The notes beneath the pieces are model-generated. The model was not told where the DNA came from. It made no database searches and was given only the letters and a program-made list of their open reading frames with translations. A stretch of 64,000 nt of DNA from Neoscytalidium dimidiatum (lineage: Eukaryota > Ascomycota > Dothideomycetes > Botryosphaeriales > Botryosphaeriaceae), in contig CM074698.1 of the NCBI GenBank assembly GCA_037367355.1, positions 3,472,001 through 3,536,000 on the forward strand, read 5' to 3'. Below, piece after piece: positions 1-8,579 of the stretch (positions within the stretch are counted from its first letter, which is position 1; each line of letters begins with the position of its first letter). The position numbers and the translations under genes were made by a program.

Positions 1-154
1 TTACCATGTCTGTGGTTGGTGGCACGGCGAAGAGGCTGCCATCGTTTGCTCTGGCGTACAACGTCGTGTCGGGTTTGCTCAACTTGTCCTTGGACGTCGG
101 CATGCTGTGAGAGAGCTTTGTAGCAGTGGTGGTGCTTGTTGAAGTTCCCGCCAT
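1..154 (-). CDS. Partial hypothetical protein, first exon, runs off left edge
   Basis: An ATG on the minus strand (complement of 152-154) opens a frame that stays open for 50 codons to the window edge. The reading starts MAGTSTSTTTATKL and is rich in Thr, Ser and Lys, as in a disordered N-terminus. At the very edge the frame reads ATG followed by GTAA, which could be a splice donor. No domain is visible in so short a piece and the family is unknown. It could also be chance, since 50 open codons are only mildly unusual. Confidence 0.35.
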   Translation of the reverse strand, partial: MAGTSTSTTTATKLSHSMPTSKDKLSKPDTTLYARANDGSLFAVPPTTDMV

Positions 155-770
155 ATTCACTGGTTGGGACCACGAGATGCGTCCACAAAGTAAGCCTTTG
201 GAGATGTGCGGATAGAGACTGCTTCGTGTTCGGGTAATTATAGGCCGTGGTTGAGATCTAGGCTTCAATATCAGATACAATCTCACATTGGTAAGTTTGG
301 GGTCCGTTTCTTCTTTTTCCGAAAGCGATGCGGCTGAGCATTGTAGGATCTTCACTAAGGCAAGCCATGTAAGAGATTATACACCTGCCCCATCATGGCC
401 GCGGGACCGCCGTGTCCGTGCCCCACAGGCAGAAGCTCAACAGTCAGATACGAATGTGGCTGAGGAGACCCCGCCTGGGTGCGGCTGGACCCTGCAGTTC
501 GAGATGGTCATGGCTCGGGACTGATTTAGGCATCAGACTGCAGCATTGACCGTCCATTCGTACCAGATAGATTGGTGGAGTAACGTTACATGGAACCTGT
601 TCCTCTACCGGCTGGTAGCCTTGACCAACAATTGATCTGCATCTAAAAAAAGAGAATAATCTTTTTTTTTTTTTTTGGATTGTCTAAGAGGTCCAGTTGA
701 ACTTGACCACAGCATCGGGCACGTTGAGTGCGATGTGCTTACTCATTTAAACCACAAACTCAGAGTCTTC
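155..770. other. Intergenic, no gene seen
   Basis: This stretch lies between the 5' end of the partial minus-strand gene and the 3' end of the peptide transporter. It holds a T-run at about 662-676, just past the transporter stop on the minus strand. I see no RNA gene or conserved ORF. Confidence 0.5.
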
Positions 771-2435
771 CTACTTCGTGACATCAGATGCCCTATCATC
801 CTGACTCGCCACCGTGCCGTCCTTCTCCTCGTCTGCAGCCTCAACGTTCCTTTCCCGTTTCGACTTGCCCCCGAATGCTACATAAAATCCAACCGCAACG
901 AATCCCATTGCTACCGCCAAGCTAGTGTAGACCCACACCATCTTCGGGTTCTTATAGGTGGGACTGATGGCAATGCTAAGCGCCGCGCCGAATGCGTTGG
1001 TGGCGCTGAAAGTGCCCTGCAGCACGCTCTTCATGCTAACGGGTGCCATGGTGAATGCAAGCTCATACCCGGCGGGCGTGCACAGAATCTCCGAAATAGC
1101 TTCCAAAAAGTAGGTGGGTAGCTGAACGAAAACGCTGATATGGTTTGGGATGCGGCCATTATCAGAGGCCGGGCAAGTCAACGGATGATCGTAGCAAGGA
1201 CCGGACTCATAGATGAGCTTCTGGACACCGGCAGCCATGGCCATGGCGGCAGCCTCGAAGAAGAAGCCCATGATGACGCGCGTGACGGCGCTGAGGTGAA
1301 TGCCGGATTTGCGCAGACGCGGGAAGACGACGCGATCGATCAGCGGGAGGAAGATGATGATGACGATGGGGTTGGCGTTGTACATCATATCGTTGGGCAC
1401 GCCCGACGTCTGCATCTGGGCGGCCTGCGTGATCAGGTTCGTGCTCAGCTGCACGCGGCACAGCCAGAGGATGGGCCAGAAGAGCAGCATGCGGCACGCG
1501 CCAAAGCCGACCTTGAGCTCGTTGATGAATTCTTCAGTCCAGCGAACGGTGCGGCCATGCTGGGCTTGCTGGTGCGCCGGTCTCGCACTGTCCATGTTGA
1601 AGCCACCCAAGATACCGAGCCATGAGGCGCGTAGGGCGTCAGGAAGGGCGGACCGCTGGACATCCTTCACGATGAAGTGTTTGCGGCCGAAGAAGAGGAC
1701 GACGGCAGAACAGCTCAGGGCGCAGAGCGGGAGAAGGTATGCGGCCCAGAAATCAACGTGCTTCTCTAGCTCAGTTGTTGCCAGACCAGACAAGGATCCC
1801 ACGTTGATGCTCCAGTAGTAGAGGTTGTAGATGGACGAGATTGTCAGGCCTCTGTCGATGACCACGCGCTCTCCCTTCTTCGTGGTCGTGATTTCGCCAT
1901 CTTCTTTGGTGTACTGGTCACCGACGAAAGCTGCGAGCACCCCATTGGCGCCGGACATGCCCACGGCGATCAATACCAGGGAAGTGATGAAGATGCCCGG
2001 AGTGGCGCCCGCGTCAAGCACAGCTGGCAAACTGGAAACAAAGAGGATGACGGCGCCAAGCAGATAGATGCAGAAGGTGACACAAAGAAGGCGATAGCGT
2101 CCGAGGCGCTTATCGGCGACGATTGCACCGAAAATCGGGGTGAATTGGGTCAGGACGTAAAAGACGTTGGAAACCTGCGAAGCCCTGGCTTGGCCCCAAC
2201 CAAGGGCGCCCGGGCGGAGAGGGTCGTCTCGCCTATTCTGCATGAAATTTTGAAACGGTGCAGACAGGCCGTAGAAGGAGAAACGCTCGGCGGCGGTGAG
2301 GACAACAACGAGCCAGGCCGACAGAGGAATGGAGTCGGGGACTCTGCGTAGGCCGGTGGTGTCATGCTCGCTGGAGGCGCCATCTTCGACGGCCGGCTGT
2401 GCTTGCGACTTCTCGAGGGCGGTGTTGTCTGCCAT
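771..2435 (-). CDS. POT-family proton-coupled peptide transporter (PTR2-like)
   Basis: A single uninterrupted ORF of 554 residues starts at the ATG complementary to 2433-2435. Proteins of the POT/PTR2 family are plasma-membrane symporters that import di- and tripeptides with protons through 12 membrane helices. The family signatures are visible: ERFSFYG at residues 50-56 (the ExxERFxYYG motif of helix 1), GAIVADKRLGRYR at about 103-115 after helix 2, and the long POT signature at about 446-470 (EAISEILCTPAGYELAF followed by APVSMKS). Hydrophobic segments are spread through the protein, and the central hydrophilic loop at about 255-305 is usual for fungal members. The length is slightly below the roughly 600 residues common in fungi. 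The gene lies 456 bp downstream of an ATP-grasp gene on the same strand, which suggests shared handling of small peptides or amino acids. The substrate is an inference. Confidence 0.93.
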   Translation of the reverse strand: MADNTALEKSQAQPAVEDGASSEHDTTGLRRVPDSIPLSAWLVVVLTAAERFSFYGLSAPFQNFMQNRRDDPLRPGALGWGQARASQVSNVFYVLTQFTPIFGAIVADKRLGRYRLLCVTFCIYLLGAVILFVSSLPAVLDAGATPGIFITSLVLIAVGMSGANGVLAAFVGDQYTKEDGEITTTKKGERVVIDRGLTISSIYNLYYWSINVGSLSGLATTELEKHVDFWAAYLLPLCALSCSAVVLFFGRKHFIVKDVQRSALPDALRASWLGILGGFNMDSARPAHQQAQHGRTVRWTEEFINELKVGFGACRMLLFWPILWLCRVQLSTNLITQAAQMQTSGVPNDMMYNANPIVIIIFLPLIDRVVFPRLRKSGIHLSAVTRVIMGFFFEAAAMAMAAGVQKLIYESGPCYDHPLTCPASDNGRIPNHISVFVQLPTYFLEAISEILCTPAGYELAFTMAPVSMKSVLQGTFSATNAFGAALSIAISPTYKNPKMVWVYTSLAVAMGFVAVGFYVAFGGKSKRERNVEAADEEKDGTVASQDDRASDVTK

Positions 2436-2891
2436 GCTGTCGCCGGAGATGTTTGACGGGCGGCGAGAGCTGGCGCTGCGAAATGAAAGTGTCTGAGAAG
2501 GAAGGGCGGGACAAAGAGGGAGGGGGAAAAAAACGACGAAGGGTATGTTGATTTAAGCCGTCGCCAAGCGATCGACAGCTGGATTGCGGTGCGTCCACAT
2601 AGATTTGGACAGGGCTCGTGTTGCTTGCGGCGCGGTTGAGGCGCACGGAGGCCAGACCAGTTGCAGCCTGGCGACGCGGGGGCCGAAACTAAGGTGTGAG
2701 GCCCAAATAGGAAGGCGAACACTAGCCGCCTGCCCAGCAGTCTGCCAGTCAGCTTATCCTCGCGGTGTACAAAACTACTGCGTTAGGGCCCCTTGCTTTG
2801 CTCCACCAATCAGCTCATCTTGCGACGGATCTTTTCACGAGGTCATCTGTGCGAGTGGTTGCATGTTCAATCGATGGTCCATTGGCTACGT
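2436..2891. other. Intergenic between transporter and ATP-grasp gene
   Basis: The 456 bp hold the presumed promoter of the peptide transporter on the minus strand and the 3' region of the ATP-grasp gene. A short homopurine/A-rich run lies at about 2519-2537. I see no further gene. Confidence 0.5.
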
Positions 2892-4853
2892 CTAAAACCC
2901 GTCCGTGTGCTCCTTCACCAGTTCCTTAATCCTCCGCCCCACCTGCAGCGCCTCCTCTCGGCTGCTGCGCGAGAAAACTAGGAAGAAGGCCACCCAAGTC
3001 ATGGACCCTGATTGCGGATCGGGCACCTCCTGGCCGTCCTGCAGGAAGCTCCTGCACTCAGCAACGTGCTCGCCCAGCTTCGGGTGCTTCTGCAGCACCG
3101 CCGCGCACACGTCGCCGTATTGGTACACGCCGCCCTTTTCAGCCGAGACGAACAGAATCTGCATGTGGTACTGCGCCCCACCCCTAAACGGCTTCGAAAG
3201 CGTCTTCATGCGGCCGTAGTCAGCAAGCGCGTTCAGCAATGACAGGCTGCAGTACGACACGCCGTAAGCACGCGCCGTTGCGTTGATTTCCTGCATTCCT
3301 GGCGCGCGTGGGTTGATCTCGAGCAAGAACACATCCACACCAGCCGTCCGAGGGCCGTCCGGCTTGCGGACAAGCTCAGTAGTGCCGTCCTGCGTGCGAG
3401 CGTAGTGGCAGCTGGAATGCCGCAGCCGCGCCTCCATGTGGAAGACACCCGTCCGGAAGCCCGCCTTGAGAAGAGATTGCAGCAGCGAGTGCTCGAGAAC
3501 ATCGAGCTCGTGCTGCGGAAGCTTCGAAGGAATCATGTTGGAGTCTTCGACGAAATTGGCGAATTTGGAAGCCGTGTCGCTGTCGCCTGGGCTGGGAAAG
3601 TCGTCGTTGACCTCGAAGAATACAACGTCGCCGTCGATGATGATCATGTTGGCGTCGACCTCGGGTCCGTCTACGAACGTCTCGATGACCACCTCGCTCC
3701 CGTGCCATGCTGCGAACGAGTCTCTCCAGAGGCGTGGCACCTTATCGCGCAGGTCCTGCTCGTCACTGACCTTCCACACACCCTCCGACGCCCATCCACG
3801 GCTGGGCTTGACAATGAGCGGATACTCCAGTTGCGGACCGTCCTCAGCCAGCAGCTTGTCGAGCTCTGCTGGGCAGCTAACGCGCTTGCAGTATACCTTG
3901 TTGTCCAGTTGTCGCGTTTGATACTTGTTTTGCGCCATACCTACCGACTCCGGTGGCGAGGTGACCATTCCAGCGAGCGCAGCTCCCTTTGAAACGATGG
4001 TCAGAAGGTGCTCTTCGATGGTCATAACGCCGTCGAGCTTCTTCGGATACTTTGACAGAGCGTCCGAAATCCGCTGCGGCATGCTGTCGTCGGCGGTCAT
4101 GTCGAAAGGTACGAAGTCCTCGCGCATGTGGCTCCATTCCGGAGCGTTCAGCCAGTGGGTGGACTCGTCAAAAATTACGAGCCCTACGTTGAGGGATGCG
4201 GCGGCCGTTGCGTAGCCTTCGAGGGCGGAGAGCGAGCGGCCTCCAATCAATGCCAGTCGACGACGAGGGATGGGTTCAGAGGAGAGCCAGCCAAAAGATA
4301 ACCGTCTGGCCAGTTCGTCGTTAATTGCTGTCGAAATACCTGCGGTTGGCCATGCGCATTCAAGCCGGATCACAATGGCTCCGATCGCGCGAGCCGCAAG
4401 CGCAGGCAAATCGAACTTGCTGTACTCCTCGGTGGATGCGCTCTTGATTTGCTGAGCGGGTTGAAGGAAGTCGGCCGTTTCGATGACGTCTTTGCAGTCG
4501 ATCAGACGCCTGCTCACGAAGTCTGACTGAACCACAAATCCATCCGCAGCTGGCAGCAGGAGTTTGACGAAGGTGGTGGAGCTGGCATGTTTCTGGATGA
4601 ACTTCACTGCAGGCACATCATCGGAGAGGCCGAGTGAGCCGGCGCGAAAACCAGGTGAAGTGGCAACGTCATTGGAGTTGACCACAACATCAACAGCCAG
4701 ACAGTGGGTTTCGTCGGCAAGCTGGCTGAGCTTCCACGCCGCATCGATGTTTTGAATTGAGCCTGTTTCAATAAGCACGGTGTCGAAGAGTGACGAAGCG
4801 AGGAATCGAGAAAGACGTACCCATTTTTCCCGCACTCGCAAAGATTCTTGCAA
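2892..4853 (-). CDS. ATP-grasp ligase (amino-acid/peptide ligase type), 5' end unresolved
   Basis: The open frame of 653 codons encodes a two-part protein. Residues about 1-300 form an N-terminal region with a Rossmann-like strand around ALIGGRSLSALEG. Residues about 310-545 form an ATP-grasp domain, with the nucleotide-binding lysine in YPLIVKPSRGWASEGV (K349), the strand EVVIETFVDGPEVDANM, and the metal-binding end FLLEINPRAP (E512, N514). ATP-grasp enzymes join a carboxylate to an amine through an acyl-phosphate; carnosine-synthase-like members make dipeptides. The adjacent peptide transporter is consistent with that role but does not prove it. The frame has no ATG before about residue 243; its first codon here is TTG. 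On the minus strand a TTTCAG acceptor with a nearby CTCAAC sits just upstream (about 4855-4885), so an unseen 5' exon is likely. The true N-terminus and substrate are unknown. Confidence 0.8.
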   Translation of the reverse strand: MQESLRVREKWVRLSRFLASSLFDTVLIETGSIQNIDAAWKLSQLADETHCLAVDVVVNSNDVATSPGFRAGSLGLSDDVPAVKFIQKHASSTTFVKLLLPAADGFVVQSDFVSRRLIDCKDVIETADFLQPAQQIKSASTEEYSKFDLPALAARAIGAIVIRLECAWPTAGISTAINDELARRLSFGWLSSEPIPRRRLALIGGRSLSALEGYATAAASLNVGLVIFDESTHWLNAPEWSHMREDFVPFDMTADDSMPQRISDALSKYPKKLDGVMTIEEHLLTIVSKGAALAGMVTSPPESVGMAQNKYQTRQLDNKVYCKRVSCPAELDKLLAEDGPQLEYPLIVKPSRGWASEGVWKVSDEQDLRDKVPRLWRDSFAAWHGSEVVIETFVDGPEVDANMIIIDGDVVFFEVNDDFPSPGDSDTASKFANFVEDSNMIPSKLPQHELDVLEHSLLQSLLKAGFRTGVFHMEARLRHSSCHYARTQDGTTELVRKPDGPRTAGVDVFLLEINPRAPGMQEINATARAYGVSYCSLSLLNALADYGRMKTLSKPFRGGAQYHMQILFVSAEKGGVYQYGDVCAAVLQKHPKLGEHVAECRSFLQDGQEVPDPQSGSMTWVAFFLVFSRSSREEALQVGRRIKELVKEHTDGF

Positions 4854-6490
4854 TGCTGAAATCGTATCGCTCGCAGTTGAGCTAAATAGTATGTAAGATT
4901 TCCGAGCGGCTACAGAGGGAGGGAGGCACTGTTGTGCAGTCAGCTTAGGCGCCCAGGAACCGGAGGAGCGCTAGGACAACGGGCTCGCCCGTTCTACAAT
5001 GACACGGGTGGCCGGTTGCGGCCGGGGTCCCGCTGTGGAACCCGTGTTCGCTACTCAGCCGCCGCATATCACCCAGCAGACCAGTAGCCCAATAGCCCAG
5101 GCCAGGCAGCAGAGCCGCTGCATCCTTCCGCTAGCGAAAAATAGCGGGGGGCCAAAATCTCGCCACGCCATTGGGTTGCCGTTTACGGAGCTGACAGGGA
5201 TCGTAAATGTCATGCAACCCTAAACCTCGACTGTGCCGCACACCTGGAGGATTCGATCCGGCCCGGCCTTCCACCGCTCCGACGCGCGGTCCTGCATCTT
5301 GTGAGGCGCGGGGAGATGCGCGGAACGGAAGGATCATTCGTACGGGGTTCGTCTGCCAATTGGTCCGCGCTATGGACGTCTGCTTTCATCGTCAGTAGAG
5401 CCCAACGAAAAAGCACTTCGCATGAGCGGTCAGACTTACAACCCCACTGTCATGTCCGCAGCAGTTCCGTCCTCGTCGCAAGTCGGCTGCTGACTGCACC
5501 GACCCCTGACTCTTTCGTCCACAACTTTCCCGCCACCTTCCCGCCTTGCGCCTGTGACGACAGCCGCAACACCCTGAATGCGAGTCCCAGATCCATCGGC
5601 TTTTCCTCTGTACCACCTGGAAATCCGGATGTAACTGCATCTTCTGCCCATGTCGTCCTGGAGAAGTCACTTTTGCAGATCCAGTCAGCACAAACGTGTG
5701 GCTCGGTCAGTCCAGGTGGTTGATCCAAGACAGATCACTTCAAGCTAGCGTCAGTTGCTGGACCCGCCTCTGCACAGAGCGCCATGGCGCACGCATTGGC
5801 GGTCCTACGAAGCTCTCTTGGTAAATTGCTTGGATCCTTCACGTTAGCAGCTGCCAAGCACGGTTACATCCGCCGACCTACCGCTCATGCTTAGTCCCGC
5901 AAATTTACCCAATCCGGCAATCGACAGCATCTTGACTCCTATACGCGGCTATACATAGAGACGAAAGATGCAGCTAGGGCTTATCCGCATCCTTTGGACA
6001 GTGCCACGGATTATCCGATGGCCTCGCGAGGAGGGCCGTTTCCAACGTGCACTGCGCAAAGGATCTGGGTCGGCGGCCTTGGTGAGGAGTTGATGAAGCG
6101 ACAGCCCCGAGTGTCTCGCACGTCGTACCATGTCAGGTGAGGCGTTTTGTGCCCGGCGAAGGAGAGTGGTCCAGCAGACTTCCTTCACAGCCCCAATGGC
6201 GGCGGAGCTATCCCAACCAGTGAATCGAATCGAAGGCGGCTGGCAGCGGCCTGTGGAAAGGGAGCGTCGCAAGTCTTCCATCATGGGCTGGGTAATTGTC
6301 CGTGTGGTGGCTTCTGCCTGGACGGGGCGCGTCTTCTGAGCTTCGCAGATGGCTGCAACGGTCAGCACCGCTGATGTTGGTTCAGGCGGGGTGGACGGTG
6401 GTTGACAGATCTTATATATATATACGCCTGGTCCGCGGCAGAATTGCACCATTCCAAGCCACGGTGATTCAACCCACCCCAGTTTCCACC
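4854..6490. other. Intergenic, possibly holding the first exon of the ATP-grasp gene
   Basis: The 1.6 kb lie between two divergently transcribed genes. The first exon of the ATP-grasp gene should lie here on the minus strand, but I could not place a convincing ATG exon. Short ORFs of both strands in this stretch show no recognisable domain. The right end holds the promoter of the gene starting at 6491. Confidence 0.45.
6412..6424 (+). promoter_or_regulatory. TATA box of the 6491 gene
   Basis: An alternating TATATATATATA run lies 67-79 bp upstream of the ATG at 6491, the usual spacing for a short 5' UTR. No other strong TATA element is seen nearby. Confidence 0.55.
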
Positions 6491-7450
6491 ATGACTACTA
6501 CTGAAAACACAATCTTTGGTGACCTTGTGCTGCTCGTCGAGTGGCTTGCCACGTTCATTACATCCGATAATACCGATTCGGAAAAAGCCTCGCTCTCGAA
6601 GACACAGCTACCACAAAAGCACTTACAAACCCTCAACCATGGAGGACCCGTGCTCCTGGACCTTCCCCTGGATTCAACCCCTCTCATAGGGCTCCCCACG
6701 CAATTCGCCATCGATGGCGTGAAAATGACCTTCGGCCCCTTCATGCTTGCCCGGCAGGCGGCCCACACGTACTGCCACACCGCCGGCATCGCACCACGCT
6801 TCCCCCGCGTCTACTCCAAGCTCGACAAGGCCCGCTCCGCCGAGATCGCGCGCCTGTACGAAGCCATGGAGCCCACCCCCGACGCCCCCGAAACGCGTGC
6901 CGCATACCAGGCCCTCGCCGACGAAACGATGGCGCAATGGCAGGTCATCAAAGCCACGGGCCTGGCCGTCGAGTACGCGCCCGCGGGCACCGAACCGTAC
7001 CCGAACCCGCGCAAGGCCATCCTCGACCTGATCGACAACAACCACCTGTTCGTGACGCCCACGCGCTCGGCCTACGGCGACGCCGAGTTCGCGCACGACG
7101 CGGGCAACCCCCTGCTCGGCCTCACGGACGAGCTCGTCTCCGGCGAGCGCGCCCTCGTCAACGACATCTTCCGCGTCGTGCACGACTACTTCGGCCACGC
7201 CCGGGAGGGCCTCGGCTTCCGCGCCGAGGGCGAGGAGAACGCGTGGAGGGGCCACGCCGCCATGTACGGCCCGCTGGCCCGCCGCGCCTTGACGACCGAG
7301 CTGCGCGGCCAGAACAGCTGGATCAACTTCGGCCCCTACGCCGAGCACAACCGGAAGGCCAAGATGGGGGACACGCGCTTCGCGCCGCAGAAGCTGGGGC
7401 TGCTGCCCGAGTGGGTGTCGTGGGCTGGGGCGGAGGACCCGGAGGTTTGA
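6491..7450 (+). CDS. Conserved protein of unknown function with H-x4-H...E pattern (phage/bacterial-type family)
   Basis: The frame is open from 6296, but the first ATG in good context (CCACCATGA at 6491) gives 319 residues and sits just below a TATA box. There is no signal peptide or membrane helix. The C-terminal half carries a highly ordered core: VNDIFRVVHDYFGH (residues 223-236), GFRAEGEENAW (242-252), PLARRALTTELRGQNSW (261-277) and INFGPYAEHNRKA. From memory, blocks of this kind occur in hypothetical proteins of phages and bacteria; I do not know an assigned function. H231 and H236 with E270 resemble the 2-His-1-carboxylate iron site of pterin-dependent aromatic amino acid hydroxylases (HExxGH plus a later Glu). 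That link is an inference. Third codon positions become very GC-rich after about 6750. The gene is single-exon, which fits acquisition by transfer or an intron-poor lineage. Confidence 0.78.
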   Translation: MTTTENTIFGDLVLLVEWLATFITSDNTDSEKASLSKTQLPQKHLQTLNHGGPVLLDLPLDSTPLIGLPTQFAIDGVKMTFGPFMLARQAAHTYCHTAGIAPRFPRVYSKLDKARSAEIARLYEAMEPTPDAPETRAAYQALADETMAQWQVIKATGLAVEYAPAGTEPYPNPRKAILDLIDNNHLFVTPTRSAYGDAEFAHDAGNPLLGLTDELVSGERALVNDIFRVVHDYFGHAREGLGFRAEGEENAWRGHAAMYGPLARRALTTELRGQNSWINFGPYAEHNRKAKMGDTRFAPQKLGLLPEWVSWAGAEDPEV

Positions 7451-8579
7451 GGACGGTGGTTGATGAGTTGATGGAAAGAATTTCTATTACTTAGAAACGT
7501 CTACGACCTTTTTTTTTTTAAAATTTTTTTTTTGAACTCAACAGAGAAATATGCATTCTCGAAAAGCGAACAGAAGAGAAAAAAGAAGAAGAAGATAGGA
7601 TACTACACTCCTCTGCACAAAATTCAACCAATTACATTATAATGTGATGTTTTGTATGACTGTTTGGTCAGACAGCCCCCTACTCATGCTGTTTGGTTTT
7701 CTGCCGAGGTAGCTCGAAGTGTTTCCTGAGGTTGAACTTCCAATACCGTGATGTTGACAACTGCCGCGCATGATAAGCCGACGCTTTGTTCTCTCATGAT
7801 CCGGGCTCCGTTCTATTTCTCTCCGGAGGTGGAAATGAAAATACCGAAATGGTCGATAGGCATGTGAGGGGGCTTCCAACGGCTCCGTCCCACAATGGAT
7901 GAAAACCAATAGTAGTTGTCCTGAGTTTATCTAGTCTACGCAGATAAGCACCACGCTAGACAGGATTTACGGCAACGGTGGAGAGTGCGCTGAGCCAATC
8001 AAACGAAAACGCATGACCAGGAGATATCTCCATAGTCGCCATAGCGTAGATGACATGTTCCAAAAGTAACTGGACGGATTTCCAACATGCAGGGTGGATA
8101 TCTGCTGCGCTCTTGATCATGAGCTCTTGCCCCTGGCACTTCACCTCAAACTTATGTTAATGTATCGGCGGTCGCTTCAACAGGAAGCACATAGGGCGAA
8201 AGTGACATCACATGAATGCACACGCACAAAGGTTCAAATCTTCAATGCTTTTATTTCAGCTCTTGGCTACCTTGAGCCCTAGCTTGATCATGATCATTCA
8301 TAGCATGCAAATGAGGTAGCCATCAATGCTGCTCTCCGTGCCTCTACTCCACCATCAGTCACTCAGTATGCTTAGAAGTAAACATTACAAAATAGAAGAG
8401 GTCAAGGTAGGAAACCTTATGCTCCGATCCTCCATGCATGCATGAAACTTTTCGTTAGTGAATCTGGTATCAGTGCTACCGTCTACCTACCCTCGCTGTA
8501 GTAACCATCGGGTATTATGAATTAAGCAAAAGGAGGAAAGGTATTGAGAAGAAGGAAAACGCTAGAAAGGAATAATCGC
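7451..8579. other. Convergent intergenic region
   Basis: This is the 3' region shared by the plus-strand gene ending at 7450 and the minus-strand peptidase ending at 8580. It has T-runs at about 7509-7533 (broken by AAAA) and an A/G-rich run at 7576-7598, which may act in 3' end formation. No coding signal is recognisable. Confidence 0.5.
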
